Below, in pieces: positions 32,924 through 41,146 of a stretch of 64,000 nucleotides of DNA. A model generated the notes under the pieces. That model was not told the DNA's origin. It was given only the letters and a program-made list of their open reading frames with translations, and searched no databases. Within the stretch, counting starts at the first letter, position 1. Each line of letters starts with the position of its first letter. Made by a program: the position numbers and the translations under genes. Source of the stretch: Erythrobacter sp. (lineage in GTDB: Bacteria; Pseudomonadota; Alphaproteobacteria; Sphingomonadales; Sphingomonadaceae). The DNA is taken from contig CP073261.1 of NCBI GenBank assembly GCA_019739335.1, forward strand, positions 2,036,001 through 2,100,000. Direction: 5' to 3'.

Positions 32924-34776
32924 GAAGCTGACTCCGGCTTGGGTCCGCTCTCCTTGGCGGCGCGCTTCGCTTCGGCTTTTTCAGAGGTGCGTCGCTGGGG
33001 CGGGGTAAAGGTGATAATGGTATCGCCTGCCTTCGGAACAGGACGAGCTGCGTGAGTGAAGAAGCGCATCTGCCCGCCTTCGCGCAGCAGCAGGAGCATA
33101 TGTGCATGCTCGGGAAGTGCTTCCTGCGCGTCCTCGTAATCGAATTCCTCGGAAAGCCTTGTCTTGCGGAAAACCCAGCCCTCCTTCTGGCGCTCATTGG
33201 TTTCGGTAACGCCCCAACCCGATTGAAACAGAGCACGCCCGCGCAGGGCCTCCGGCAATGAATGGCGGTCGCTATCGTCACCGGCTTCGCCCAGCTGATA
33301 GACTGAATCGCGCCCGATTTCATACGCAAATTCACTACAAACCAGCGTATTGTACGCTTCGTTGTCAGTCGCAGCGACGAGCACCTGGAACGGTCCGAGA
33401 TCGAGATTGTGTTCCGTCGCTTCATTGAGGATTTCGCCATGATAAACGGGCACCCCGCTCTGGCGGGCGAGAGCCAGGCGTTGCCAGCTGGAATCGACAA
33501 CCGTAACCGGGGTCTTGAGATCCAGCATCTGTTTGGCGAGCGCGATCGTCCAGGGAGTGCTGCCGACGATCAACAGGCCGGGTCTTGTAGCGCCTTTGAC
33601 CTTGAGCAGCCGCGCGGCCAGGTCGACCGTGAACCCATGCGCCACGATCGTCGCGACGACAACCGCGAAACTCAGACCGATCAGGACATTGCCATCCTCG
33701 TAGCCGAGCTCTGCCAGGCGCAGCGCGAACAGGCCCGAGATCGCAACCAGCACGATCCCGCGCGGCGCGATCCAGGCCAGGAAGAAACGTTCGTTCCAGG
33801 GTATCGTGGTGCCGGCCAGGGTGATCAGGATAGTCAACGGCCGAACCACGAACAGCAAGGCGAGCAGAAAGGCCGCGAAGCGCCAGTTGAGATATTGAAG
33901 ATCGGCCCACTCGAGCGACGCAGAAAGAAGAATGAAGATGCCCGAAACGAGCAAGACCGCGACATTCTCCTTGAAAGGATGAATGCTGCGGAGGCTTTGG
34001 ACATTCATATTTGCCAGCGCAACTCCCATCACCGTGACCGCCACCAAGCCCGCTTCGTGCTCGATCAGGTTGGAAAGGACGAAAACGCCGATGACCGCAG
34101 TCAGAAGGACTGGCACCTTCAGGTACTCGGGTACGGTGCCCCGGGGGAAAGCCCAAGCAATGATGACCGCCGCAACGTAGCCGAGCAGGCCAGCGAGCGC
34201 CGCTGAAATAATCAGCGGGGGCACCACTTCGATGACGGAGGCTCCATCGGCAGACAGGCGGAAATATTCATACGCGATGACCGCGCACAGCGCGCCTGTC
34301 GGGTCGTTGACGATCGCTTCCCATTTCAGGATCGAGGCTGGCCGGGCCTGGATCGAGCTTTGTCGCAAAAGCGGGATAACCACCGTCGGCCCGGTAACCA
34401 CCAATATGCCGCCGAACAGCACGGCGACAGGCAGCACCAGTCCTGCGATTTCATGCGCTGCCAACGCACCGAGGAACCAGCCCACCAAAACACCGACCGT
34501 CGCCAGCCGCCAAACCGCTTGCCCCGAGTGGCGCAGTTCGCGAAAGTTGAGGCTCAACCCTCCTTCAAACAGGATCAGGGCTACCCCGATGGCAACCATG
34601 GGTTCCAGCAAGTCTCCGAACACCGCTTCGGGATCTATCAGGTTGAGCACCGGACCGGCCAAGAAGCCGGCGAGCAACATCAGGACGATTGCCGGCCATC
34701 CGCTACGCCAGGCAAGCCACTGGGCGCCGATGCCCAGAACGCCGACCACGGCGATGATGAGTGTTTGATCCTGCAT
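32920..34776 (-). CDS. CPA1-type Na+(K+)/H+ antiporter with TrkA-N domain
   Basis: 618 residues from ATG 34776 (MQDQTLIIAVVGVLGIG). About 12 membrane helices occupy residues 1-395, with the ion-binding segment KWEAIVNDPTGALCAVIA (the conserved ND) and WIAPRGIVLVAISGLFALRL near the end. A TrkA-N nucleotide-binding domain follows (LLIVGSTPWTIALAKQML, VTVVDSSWQRL, about 400-510), then a C-terminal regulatory region. It belongs to the NhaP/CPA1 group that exchanges Na+ or K+ for H+. The stop overlaps the OmpA-like lipoprotein start. Confidence 0.92.
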   Translation of the reverse strand: MQDQTLIIAVVGVLGIGAQWLAWRSGWPAIVLMLLAGFLAGPVLNLIDPEAVFGDLLEPMVAIGVALILFEGGLSLNFRELRHSGQAVWRLATVGVLVGWFLGALAAHEIAGLVLPVAVLFGGILVVTGPTVVIPLLRQSSIQARPASILKWEAIVNDPTGALCAVIAYEYFRLSADGASVIEVVPPLIISAALAGLLGYVAAVIIAWAFPRGTVPEYLKVPVLLTAVIGVFVLSNLIEHEAGLVAVTVMGVALANMNVQSLRSIHPFKENVAVLLVSGIFILLSASLEWADLQYLNWRFAAFLLALLFVVRPLTILITLAGTTIPWNERFFLAWIAPRGIVLVAISGLFALRLAELGYEDGNVLIGLSFAVVVATIVAHGFTVDLAARLLKVKGATRPGLLIVGSTPWTIALAKQMLDLKTPVTVVDSSWQRLALARQSGVPVYHGEILNEATEHNLDLGPFQVLVAATDNEAYNTLVCSEFAYEIGRDSVYQLGEAGDDSDRHSLPEALRGRALFQSGWGVTETNERQKEGWVFRKTRLSEEFDYEDAQEALPEHAHMLLLLREGGQMRFFTHAARPVPKAGDTIITFTPPQRRTSEKAEAKRAAKESGPKPESAS

Positions 34777-34886
34777 GGTTCGTCCGATGCCCCCTTGGAG
34801 GCCGCATGAAAGCCTGATGTTGTGATCTAACGTGCGCGCCAAAGGACGGATCCACCAGGCACGGTGTTTCCCACCCTACAAGGAAG

Positions 34887-35181
34887 AGTTCTGCCAAAGC
34901 AAATGCACCGCGGGAACAGAGATCCGGCAGGGGGGCCAATGCCCGGACCAAAGACGCTTGCCAGCCGATCCGCTGCTTCAACTCCTCTCCCGAGCTAATC
35001 CATCTGCCTTTACTGATGTACGCCCGCTTCCCGCTTACCCTGCGCAACGTTGAGGACCTGCATCTTGAACGGGGGGATCGACATCTTCCACGGAGACCGT
35101 GCAGCTCTGGTGGAACAGGTTCGAACCGCCGTTCGCAGGGGATATGGTATCAGAGGTGAGCTCCGGCGAGACTGGCAGCAC
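34887..35181 (+). mobile_element. IS6-type remnant, internally deleted
   Basis: About 295 bp. The left end (TTCTGCCAAAGCAAATGCAC) matches the left ends of the other copies. Degraded transposase sequence follows, recognisable as LMYARFPLTLRNVEDLHLER, and at 35170-35181 GACTGGCAGCAC resembles the right end. The middle and 3' half of the gene are gone, leaving both ends: a MITE-like shape. It has inserted in or fused to the pseudogene at 35217. Confidence 0.6.
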
Positions 35182-35216
35182 TTCCCAACGAGACTGGCTC
35201 CAAGCGATTGCTTCTT

Positions 35217-35504
35217 GGCTCTTATTCCTCGAACTCGCCACAACCACTGACCATCGGGAGCCCCTGCGAAGTGGTCCGGGTGAGCGCAGTTTATCATAAA
35301 GTAGGCCGCCGGGCTGCCCGTCTAGGAGTCCACCTGCTCAATGGCTTCACCAAGCGGCTGTCCGTCAGCCAGCCGCCCGTCGGTTTCCACTGTGAATGAG
35401 ACCACCGAGGGTCCGACAGCGCTCGCCGCTCTCACGAAACCCGCGGCTTCACTCGCCTGGTTGAAAGTCAACGCCGTCACCATGTCTGCTTCGCTCGCCG
35501 CAAT
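35217..35504 (-). pseudogene. Homocysteine S-methyltransferase fragment
   Basis: The reverse strand reads ADMVTALTFNQASEAAGFVR, VVSFTVETDGRLADGQPLGE, AIEQVDS, then a TAG stop, and in the same frame YFMINCAHPDHFAGAPDG and WLWRVRGIRA. This is the central part of a homocysteine S-methyltransferase, with the first zinc Cys in INCAHP. Both ends are missing and the frame is interrupted (TAG at about 35322-35324), so it is dead. It lies between the OsmC gene and the IS remnant. Confidence 0.8.
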
Positions 35505-35596
35505 TCACCCGAGTTGTTCCGAGAAATATCGTTCGGCATCTCCGCCCCGGCGGCGGGGGTTTGGGGGACAACCGCCGGGGCGAAGTACGAGATTAC

Positions 35597-36163
35597 TCAG
35601 TCCGCCTGCAGGCGGCCGTTCATCGTGATCGCGGTGTTGATGTTGAAGAAGTTCGGCGAGGTAGCCTTCACCGCCTCGTGGATTTCCTCGTACTGCTCGC
35701 GCGTCCCGTCGCCTTCGAGTGTGACGACGTAGTCTAGCTGGCGGTAGCCGTTGGGCACATCCGGATCGAGTTCAAGCGCGCCGCGCAGGTCGATCTCGCC
35801 CTCCATTTCGATACGGCAGGTTGTCAGCGTCACGCCGCACATTGCCGCATGTTCGACGTAGCCGACCATCATGCACGCATTCACCGCGCTCATAAGCAGC
35901 TCCTGCGGATTGGGCGCGCTGTCGGTGCCGAACAGTTCATGCGGCTCGTCGGCGACGATCTTGAACCGGCGGTCGATCTTCACGCCTCCCAGCGTGCAGC
36001 TGTCGATTGTGGTTTCCGAGCGGGTTTGGCCGGTCCATTCGGTACGCACGCGAAAGGCCACCTTGCCGTTGGCGGGGTCCTTCTCGATCGCAGAAACGGC
36101 GTCTGCCAGCGCATCGAGATCGATGCCGTTGACGGTCTTCTTCTGAGTAATAGTGTCTAGCAT
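35597..36163 (-). CDS. OsmC family protein
   Basis: 188 residues. NPQELLMSAVNACMMVGYVE contains the Cys conserved in the OsmC/Ohr superfamily, whose members reduce organic hydroperoxides or related electrophiles. The second Cys region (MCGVTLTTCRIEMEGEIDL) does not place the usual CxE pattern exactly, so peroxidase activity is uncertain. It follows the diiron-protein gene by 27 bp on the same strand and a GGAAAAGAAG ribosome site precedes ATG 36163. It is probably the last gene of a three-gene operon. Confidence 0.88.
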   Translation of the reverse strand: MLDTITQKKTVNGIDLDALADAVSAIEKDPANGKVAFRVRTEWTGQTRSETTIDSCTLGGVKIDRRFKIVADEPHELFGTDSAPNPQELLMSAVNACMMVGYVEHAAMCGVTLTTCRIEMEGEIDLRGALELDPDVPNGYRQLDYVVTLEGDGTREQYEEIHEAVKATSPNFFNINTAITMNGRLQAD

Positions 36164-36190
36164 TTCTTCTTTTCCTTGTATTGCCGGGGG

Positions 36191-37102
36191 TCAGCAGAAT
36201 GCCGGCGCGACTTCGGCAATGCGGTCGCGCGCGGCGGGGGATATCGCAGCCACGCTGGCCACGAACTTGGGGTGGGTCATGCCGGATCCGAGATAGGTCC
36301 AGCGCAGGGCCTGGTGCTGGGCTTCGCCGAGCGCGGCGCGCTCTGCGCTGCCGAGCCTGCGCCCGGTAGCGAGCTCCCAGGCGTCGAGGTTGAGCTCGGA
36401 CTGGGTCTTGAGACTTTCGTCCAGAAACATCCCGATCTCGAGATACTCGTCGAGCGCCTGCGTAATGCTCGCCTCGTCACGGCCTTCAGCCAGCGCCTCG
36501 ACCATCAGCGTGTCGAGCTTGGCGTGCTGTGCCTCTTCCATCCAGTGATGCTTGAGCAGGCTCTTGAACAGCGGATCGATCCCGCCGTCGTTGCGCACGC
36601 TGCCGACATAGTGGCTTTGCGTCATCCATTCGATGTGGAGGATGATCAGGGCGACCGCGAGCGGATCGTGGCGCAGCACTTCTGCGGCCACCGCTTCGGG
36701 CGGGCCGATGACCTCGCACTTGCTGCCGAAATCGCGGGTGAAACAGGCATGGAACCGCTTGAACAGCTCGATGTGCTTGGCTTCCTCGCTCGCAAAATTG
36801 AGCAGTGCGCGAACCCGTTCGTCATCGCCATTTAGCTGCGGGCGCACATGGTCGAGCACGAATGGCAGGATGAATTCTTCGACCAGCCCGAAGATCGTCA
36901 GGTATTCGTGACCGCGGATCTGGTTGAGCACGCGCCGCTCATCGGCATCCAGCCCTTCGGCGGAAACGGTACGAGCCAGGCTCTCGGGCAGGAACGGACG
37001 GCTGAAGTCGAGCGCCGAACCTTCGGGCAGGACGTCCTCGATCTGCCAAGCGGCACGGGCTGAAGCGGAGAGGACCGTGGCGAAATTGTACTCATGTTTC
37101 AT
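36191..37102 (-). CDS. Ferritin-like diiron protein (AurF/PABA N-oxygenase-like)
   Basis: 303 residues, all helical. The four-helix diiron ligands appear as GLVEEFILPFV, FASEEAKHIELFKRF (EExxH), IEWMTQSHY and HWMEEAQHAKLDTLM (second EExxH). This pattern fits the AurF-like diiron oxygenases rather than storage ferritins; AurF oxidises aryl amines to nitro compounds. The true substrate is unknown. It lies between the small membrane protein gene (52 bp upstream) and osmC. Confidence 0.78.
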   Translation of the reverse strand: MKHEYNFATVLSASARAAWQIEDVLPEGSALDFSRPFLPESLARTVSAEGLDADERRVLNQIRGHEYLTIFGLVEEFILPFVLDHVRPQLNGDDERVRALLNFASEEAKHIELFKRFHACFTRDFGSKCEVIGPPEAVAAEVLRHDPLAVALIILHIEWMTQSHYVGSVRNDGGIDPLFKSLLKHHWMEEAQHAKLDTLMVEALAEGRDEASITQALDEYLEIGMFLDESLKTQSELNLDAWELATGRRLGSAERAALGEAQHQALRWTYLGSGMTHPKFVASVAAISPAARDRIAEVAPAFC

Positions 37103-37154
37103 GGGTCATTTTCCTGTTTCGAATTGCGGGTGATGAGGGAGTGGGGAGTGGCCG

Positions 37155-37277
37155 TCAGGCCACTCCCGCGTGGGTCACGATGACAATGCCGCTGGTGAGC
37201 CAGAAAACGCTGCAAAAGATCGCTGCAGCCAGGCCAGCACGGGCGGACGCCATCCTTCGGGTGTCCTTGGTATTCAT
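37155..37277 (-). CDS. Small single-pass membrane protein (40 residues)
   Basis: ATG 37277 follows a good ribosome site (AAAGGGAAG). The protein has a short charged N-terminus (MNTKDTRRMASARAG) and one hydrophobic helix (AAAIFCSVFWLTSGIVIV). It heads the reverse-strand unit with the diiron protein and OsmC, and its start is 62 bp from a triple direct repeat. No family is recognised; the size suggests a regulatory or anchoring subunit. Confidence 0.6.
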   Translation of the reverse strand: MNTKDTRRMASARAGLAAAIFCSVFWLTSGIVIVTHAGVA

Positions 37278-37338
37278 CGATGTCTTCCCTTTCAGTGGAG
37301 CCCGGCAATCGGGCGCTGAAAGTGCAGTGGCGGTCCGT

Positions 37339-37374
37339 CGTGGGAACGAGCGTGGGAAAGAGCGTGGAATTTGA
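37339..37374. promoter_or_regulatory. Three tandem 12-bp repeats between divergent genes
   Basis: CGTGGGAACGAG, CGTGGGAAAGAG and CGTGGAATTTGA follow one another without gaps, a spacing of about one helical turn. Direct repeats of this kind are the usual binding sites of OmpR/SARP winged-helix regulators, and the neighbouring gene encodes a BTAD-type regulator. Site function is inferred. Confidence 0.55.
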
Positions 37375-37432
37375 CGCGCTTTCTCTGGGGACGTAGTTTC
37401 AACGGTAGGCCGCGTCCGTGATGGAGGTCGCA

Positions 37433-39028
37433 ATGCTGGAGCTGTCGCTTATCGGCGAAATCGCCGTGCGCCGCGATGCGCAGGATGTGCCTTTGCCAGG
37501 CTCTGCCAAGACTCGTGCGTTGCTCGCATATCTCGTGGCCACCGGTCGCGAACACCGGCGCGAGACGCTTTGCTCGTTATTCTGGAATGTTCCTGACGAC
37601 CCCAAGGGCGCCCTGCGCTGGAGCCTGAGCAAGCTACGCCACGCCGTTGACGAGCCGGACTTTCCGCGCCTTGTCGCCGACCGCGAAACGGTGCGGCTTG
37701 AACTCACCGGCACCCACTGCGATTTCCTTCGTCTGCAGGCTGCGGAGGGGAATGACGATACCGCTGCTCTTGAGAGCGCCGCCGTAATCCGCGGCGAGTT
37801 TGCCCCCGGCATCTCGTTACGCGGCTGCGACGAATTCGAAAGCTGGTTGCTTGCCGCGCGCGAGGATGTCCGCCAGCGGCAATTGCGGATCTGGCGCAAG
37901 CTGACTGAATTTTTCGCTGACCAGCCGGATCGAGCATTGCCTTACGCCCGTTGCGTCGTCGAGGTCGATCCCCTCAGTGAAGCGGGCTGGATGAAACTGG
38001 TTGAGCTCCTACTTGCGGCCGGGCGAACCGAGGAAGCGGCAGCTCAGCGCTCCGTGGCGACGCGCACGCTCGAAGCCGCCGGAATCGCGGTGCCAGTCGA
38101 ACTCGCGCGTCATGGCACCACCCGCGCCGCTGACGGTCCGCGGCACCCGCGTCCGCTGCACGTGGAGCCGGGAAGACCGTTCATCCGCCAGCGCATCGAA
38201 TTTTGCACGGCGCCGGACGGAACTGGAATCGCCTATTCCTGCGTTGGTGAGGGGCCGCCGCTGGTAAAGGCGGCGAACTGGCTCAATCACCTGGAATTCG
38301 AGTGGGAAAGTCCGATCTGGCGCCACTGGATCGAGGAATTGTCGCGCGAGCACAGGCTGGTTCGTTACGACGAGCGCGGCAACGGACTATCGGACTGGAA
38401 AGTTAAGAATCTCGACTTCGAGTGCTTTGTCGAGGATCTGGAAACCGTTGTCGACGCGGCTGGCGTCGAGCACTTCGACCTGCTCGGCATTTCGCAAGGT
38501 TGCGCGGTCTCTATCGCCTATGCCGTGCGTCACCCCGAGCGTGTCCGTTCGATGATCCTCTACGGAGGTTATGCTCAAGGTTGGGCCACCCGCAATGACC
38601 CGGAAGAACGCAGCCGCCGCGAAGCGATGGTGGAACTGACAGGCTCAGGTTGGGGCCAGGGTAATCCGGCGTTTCGACAGATGTTCACCACACTCTACTT
38701 CCCTGATGCCACCGAAGAGCAGGCGCACTGGTTCAATGAACTGCAGCGGATCTCCGCTTCGCCGGAGGGCGCCCAGCGGCTCCAGCGTGCGCTCAGCGTA
38801 ATCGATGTGCGGCATCTTTTGGGAAAGGTGAAGGCCCCTACGCTGGTCCTGCACAGCCGCGATGACGCGGTCGTGCCGTTTGAGGCAGGGCGCATTCTCG
38901 CCCGTTTTATAGAGCACGCTCGTTTTGTCACGCTCGATAGCCGAAACCACTTGGTGCTCAAGCAGGAACCTGCTTGGTCGGAGTTGGTGGCGCACGTCAG
39001 GGGGTTTCTCGCGAATCCGAATTCCTGA
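37433..39028 (+). CDS. BTAD (SARP-type) regulator fused to alpha/beta hydrolase
   Basis: 531 residues from ATG 37433, with GGAGG 5 nt upstream. Residues ~1-95 form the winged-helix domain (LLAYLVATGREHRRETLCSL, GALRWSLSKLRHAVDEP) and ~95-235 the bacterial transcriptional activation domain with TPR-like helices. Residues ~255-530 are an alpha/beta hydrolase: GTGIAYSCVGEGPPLV, nucleophile Ser in LLGISQGCAVSIAYA, Asp in LHSRDDAVVPFEAG, His in DSRNHLVLKQ. The fusion suggests a regulator that senses or processes a small ligand. It is divergent from the small-protein/diiron/osmC operon, with tandem repeats between. Confidence 0.87.
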   Translation: MLELSLIGEIAVRRDAQDVPLPGSAKTRALLAYLVATGREHRRETLCSLFWNVPDDPKGALRWSLSKLRHAVDEPDFPRLVADRETVRLELTGTHCDFLRLQAAEGNDDTAALESAAVIRGEFAPGISLRGCDEFESWLLAAREDVRQRQLRIWRKLTEFFADQPDRALPYARCVVEVDPLSEAGWMKLVELLLAAGRTEEAAAQRSVATRTLEAAGIAVPVELARHGTTRAADGPRHPRPLHVEPGRPFIRQRIEFCTAPDGTGIAYSCVGEGPPLVKAANWLNHLEFEWESPIWRHWIEELSREHRLVRYDERGNGLSDWKVKNLDFECFVEDLETVVDAAGVEHFDLLGISQGCAVSIAYAVRHPERVRSMILYGGYAQGWATRNDPEERSRREAMVELTGSGWGQGNPAFRQMFTTLYFPDATEEQAHWFNELQRISASPEGAQRLQRALSVIDVRHLLGKVKAPTLVLHSRDDAVVPFEAGRILARFIEHARFVTLDSRNHLVLKQEPAWSELVAHVRGFLANPNS

Positions 39029-39209
39029 CCATGAGACACCGGGCGTATTGCGGACTGCTAGCTTTTGAGGGTCCAGCGCTCAAAAGGCTGTTGGCCGAGC
39101 AAAGACCAATTCACTGAAAAAGCCCTAAAGGGCCGCTTTCGGACAGGCAGGTTTCAGATCAATTTTACAGGAAAACTACCTTTCTCTGTCGGTCAGTCGC
39201 CCACCGCTT

Positions 39210-40044
39210 GGCCTTGTCAGAGCAAATGCACCGGATGGTAAGGGCTTGAGGGCAGAGCAATGAGATGCCCAAGCCCCGCAAGCCTGCCAGCCTGTTCCGC
39301 TGTTTCATTTCCTCCCCCGAGGTAATCCGTCTCGTGGTGCTGATGTACGTGCGCTTCCCGCTTTCCCCGCGTAATGTGAAGGCCCTGCTGTTCGAACGCG
39401 GGATCGACATTTGCCATGAGACAGTCCGGCTATGGTGGAACCGCTTCGGCCCGCTGTTTGCGGCTGATGTCCGGCGCCAGCGTGTCAGCCGGATGAAGGG
39501 CTTCCGGCAGTGGAAGTGGCGCCTCGACGAGGTGTACGTCAAGATCAATGGCGAGATGCATTACCTGTGGCGAGCAGTGGACCAGGAGGGCGAGGTCCTC
39601 GAGAGCTACGTCACGAAGGCGAGGGACAAGAAAGCAGCACTCCGGTTTATGAAGAAGGCGCTGAAGCGCCACGGCTCGCCGGTCGAGATCACCACCGATG
39701 GCCTTCGCTCCTACAAGGCGGCGATGTCAGAGCTCGGAAACACGGCAAAACAGGAGGTGGGACGCTGAGCCAACAGCCGGGTGGAGAACAGCCACCTGCC
39801 GTTCCGACGACGAGAGCGGGCGATGCTGCGATTTAGGCAGATGAAGTCGTCGCAGAAGTTCGCCTTGGTCCGCGCCAACGTCCATAAACACTTCAACCTC
39901 GAACGCCACCTGATCGACAGAGAGAGCTACAAGCCCGCCGCTCGGTCGCAATGGCCGAGTGGCAGACCCTCGCCGCATAAACCGCGCCGAGGTAGAGGAG
40001 GGCTTCGCCAATCGGAGACGAGTTGCGGTTAGACTGACAGCACC
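39210..40044 (+). mobile_element. IS6-family insertion sequence, copy B (defective)
   Basis: About 835 bp. The left end GGCCTTGTCA and the right end TGACAGCACC correspond to those of the other copies. The transposase is broken by a stop. The right flank begins ATCGGG, the same six bases that follow the copy at 53023. No target duplication was visible. Confidence 0.8.
39265..40032 (+). pseudogene. IS6-family transposase with internal stop
   Basis: The frame MPKPRKPASLFRCFISSPEV has both catalytic Asp (WRLDEVYVKI and ITTDGLRSY). A TGG codon in RWANNRVENSH of copy A is here TGA at 39766-39768, so translation stops before the catalytic Glu. The rest of the frame continues in phase to 40032. It cannot make an active enzyme without read-through. 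Confidence 0.88.
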
Positions 40045-40094
40045 ATCGGGCGCCTTGGGCGCATCGGCAACAATCGCATCTAGGGCCACGCCGT

Positions 40095-40466
40095 TCAAGC
40101 CGCCTTCTCCGTGCGGTAGCGGCGGGTGCCGTCGAGCTTTTCCGAGGTGATGGTAAGTCCGCGCTTCTTGAGTGCGCCAGCCGGTGCCCCGCGCACCGAG
40201 TGCTGCTGCCAGCTGGTGGCAGCGACCATCTCGGCGATGTTGGCACCGTCCTCACGCGCCAGCAGCGCCTGCAACTGCTCGAGCCGCGAAGGGGCCTTCG
40301 GTACTTGAGAGGCTGTTGCAGCAGCAGGACTTGCATCTGCGGCGCTGCTGTCATGTGCCGTAGTCTCCGCCTGGGAAGAAGCAGCTGACTGCGGGGTGCG
40401 GGCCATGCGGCGCGGCTTCCGCGTGGTAGTCGTGGTAGTGGCCGTGGCCGTGGTGTTGGTGGTCAT
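40095..40466 (-). CDS. DUF3489 domain protein
   Basis: 123 residues. A Thr-rich opening (MTTNTTATATTTTTTRKPRR) and an Ala/Ser-rich linker lead to the C-terminal ~65-residue domain: RLEQLQALLAREDGANIAEM, TSWQQHSVRGAPAGALKKRG, TITSEKLDG. This is DUF3489, a predicted winged-helix-like domain common in sphingomonad accessory regions, often beside recombinase or DUF2924 genes. The stop abuts the IS copy B flank, and sequence between 40045 and 40094 may be the start of a further gene cut by the IS. Confidence 0.87.
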   Translation of the reverse strand: MTTNTTATATTTTTTRKPRRMARTPQSAASSQAETTAHDSSAADASPAAATASQVPKAPSRLEQLQALLAREDGANIAEMVAATSWQQHSVRGAPAGALKKRGLTITSEKLDGTRRYRTEKAA

Positions 40467-41146
40467 GTCGGTGTCTTTGGTAGCGCGGGGCCGGAGTGGC
40501 CGCCGCTACCGGGACAAGCCCGACTCGGCCGGGCGCAGGACCAACAATGCTCGAATATGCGCCCCGATCCAGTCCCAGTGGGTGGAGTGACAGCGGATGG
40601 TCCCAACTTGGCCTCTTGGGGGCGAGGGAATGGCGGGTTTGCGCCCCAGTTTCAGACGAACAGTCGATAAAACGGCAACCCTGCAAGCGGCCACACCTTG
40701 AGGGCCGGGGGCGCCCATCAAGAATATGACCCATAAACGAAGGGCGATATCAACCTGAACCAAACGCCCCTTGGATCGCTTCACGCAGGAAGCATCCGCA
40801 TGGCTGCACACGCATATTGTCAGGATAGACTGGCTGCCGCTGGTATCGATCCCGGATGAAATCTATTTCGAAACCAAATCAGGAGAGAAAATCGCACCAA
40901 ACCAGTAGGCGCGCGCCCTACAGCATCCCGCTGCCTATTTGCAGCGATAGCAGCGCTACGATTGCGCCAGTCCGCCGCAGTGCAAACTTTTCGCAAACCG
41001 TCATCATCCTGCCCGCAAAAGGTCATAAGATCGTCCCGCAACTGTCCCTGATGTTGCATCGCAGCGTAAGAAACCTCGCCTAGCGGAGCCCCTGCAACCG
41101 ATCGCCCGAGAGGCGACCGTAGCGCCAACAAGCAGGGGTACACATC
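40467..41146. other. Intergenic region upstream of the TonB receptor
   Basis: 680 bp without a supported gene. A short frame near 40771-40908 has no recognisable domain. The right part should carry the TonB receptor promoter; an imperfect Pho-box-like sequence (CTGTCCC-N4-GTTGCAT) lies at 41042-41059. Confidence 0.45.

Noticed and set aside
40045..40098. Start of a gene after DUF3489 (LNGVALDAIVADAPKAPDG) cut by IS copy B
   Set aside because: Only 18-19 codons with a TTG start and no recognisable family; mentioned in the DUF3489 entry but not listed as a gene.
40771..40908. Short frame (DRFTQEASAWLHTHIVRIDW…) before the TonB receptor
   Set aside because: It lacks a start codon of its own and matches no family I recognise; could be debris, but cannot be supported.
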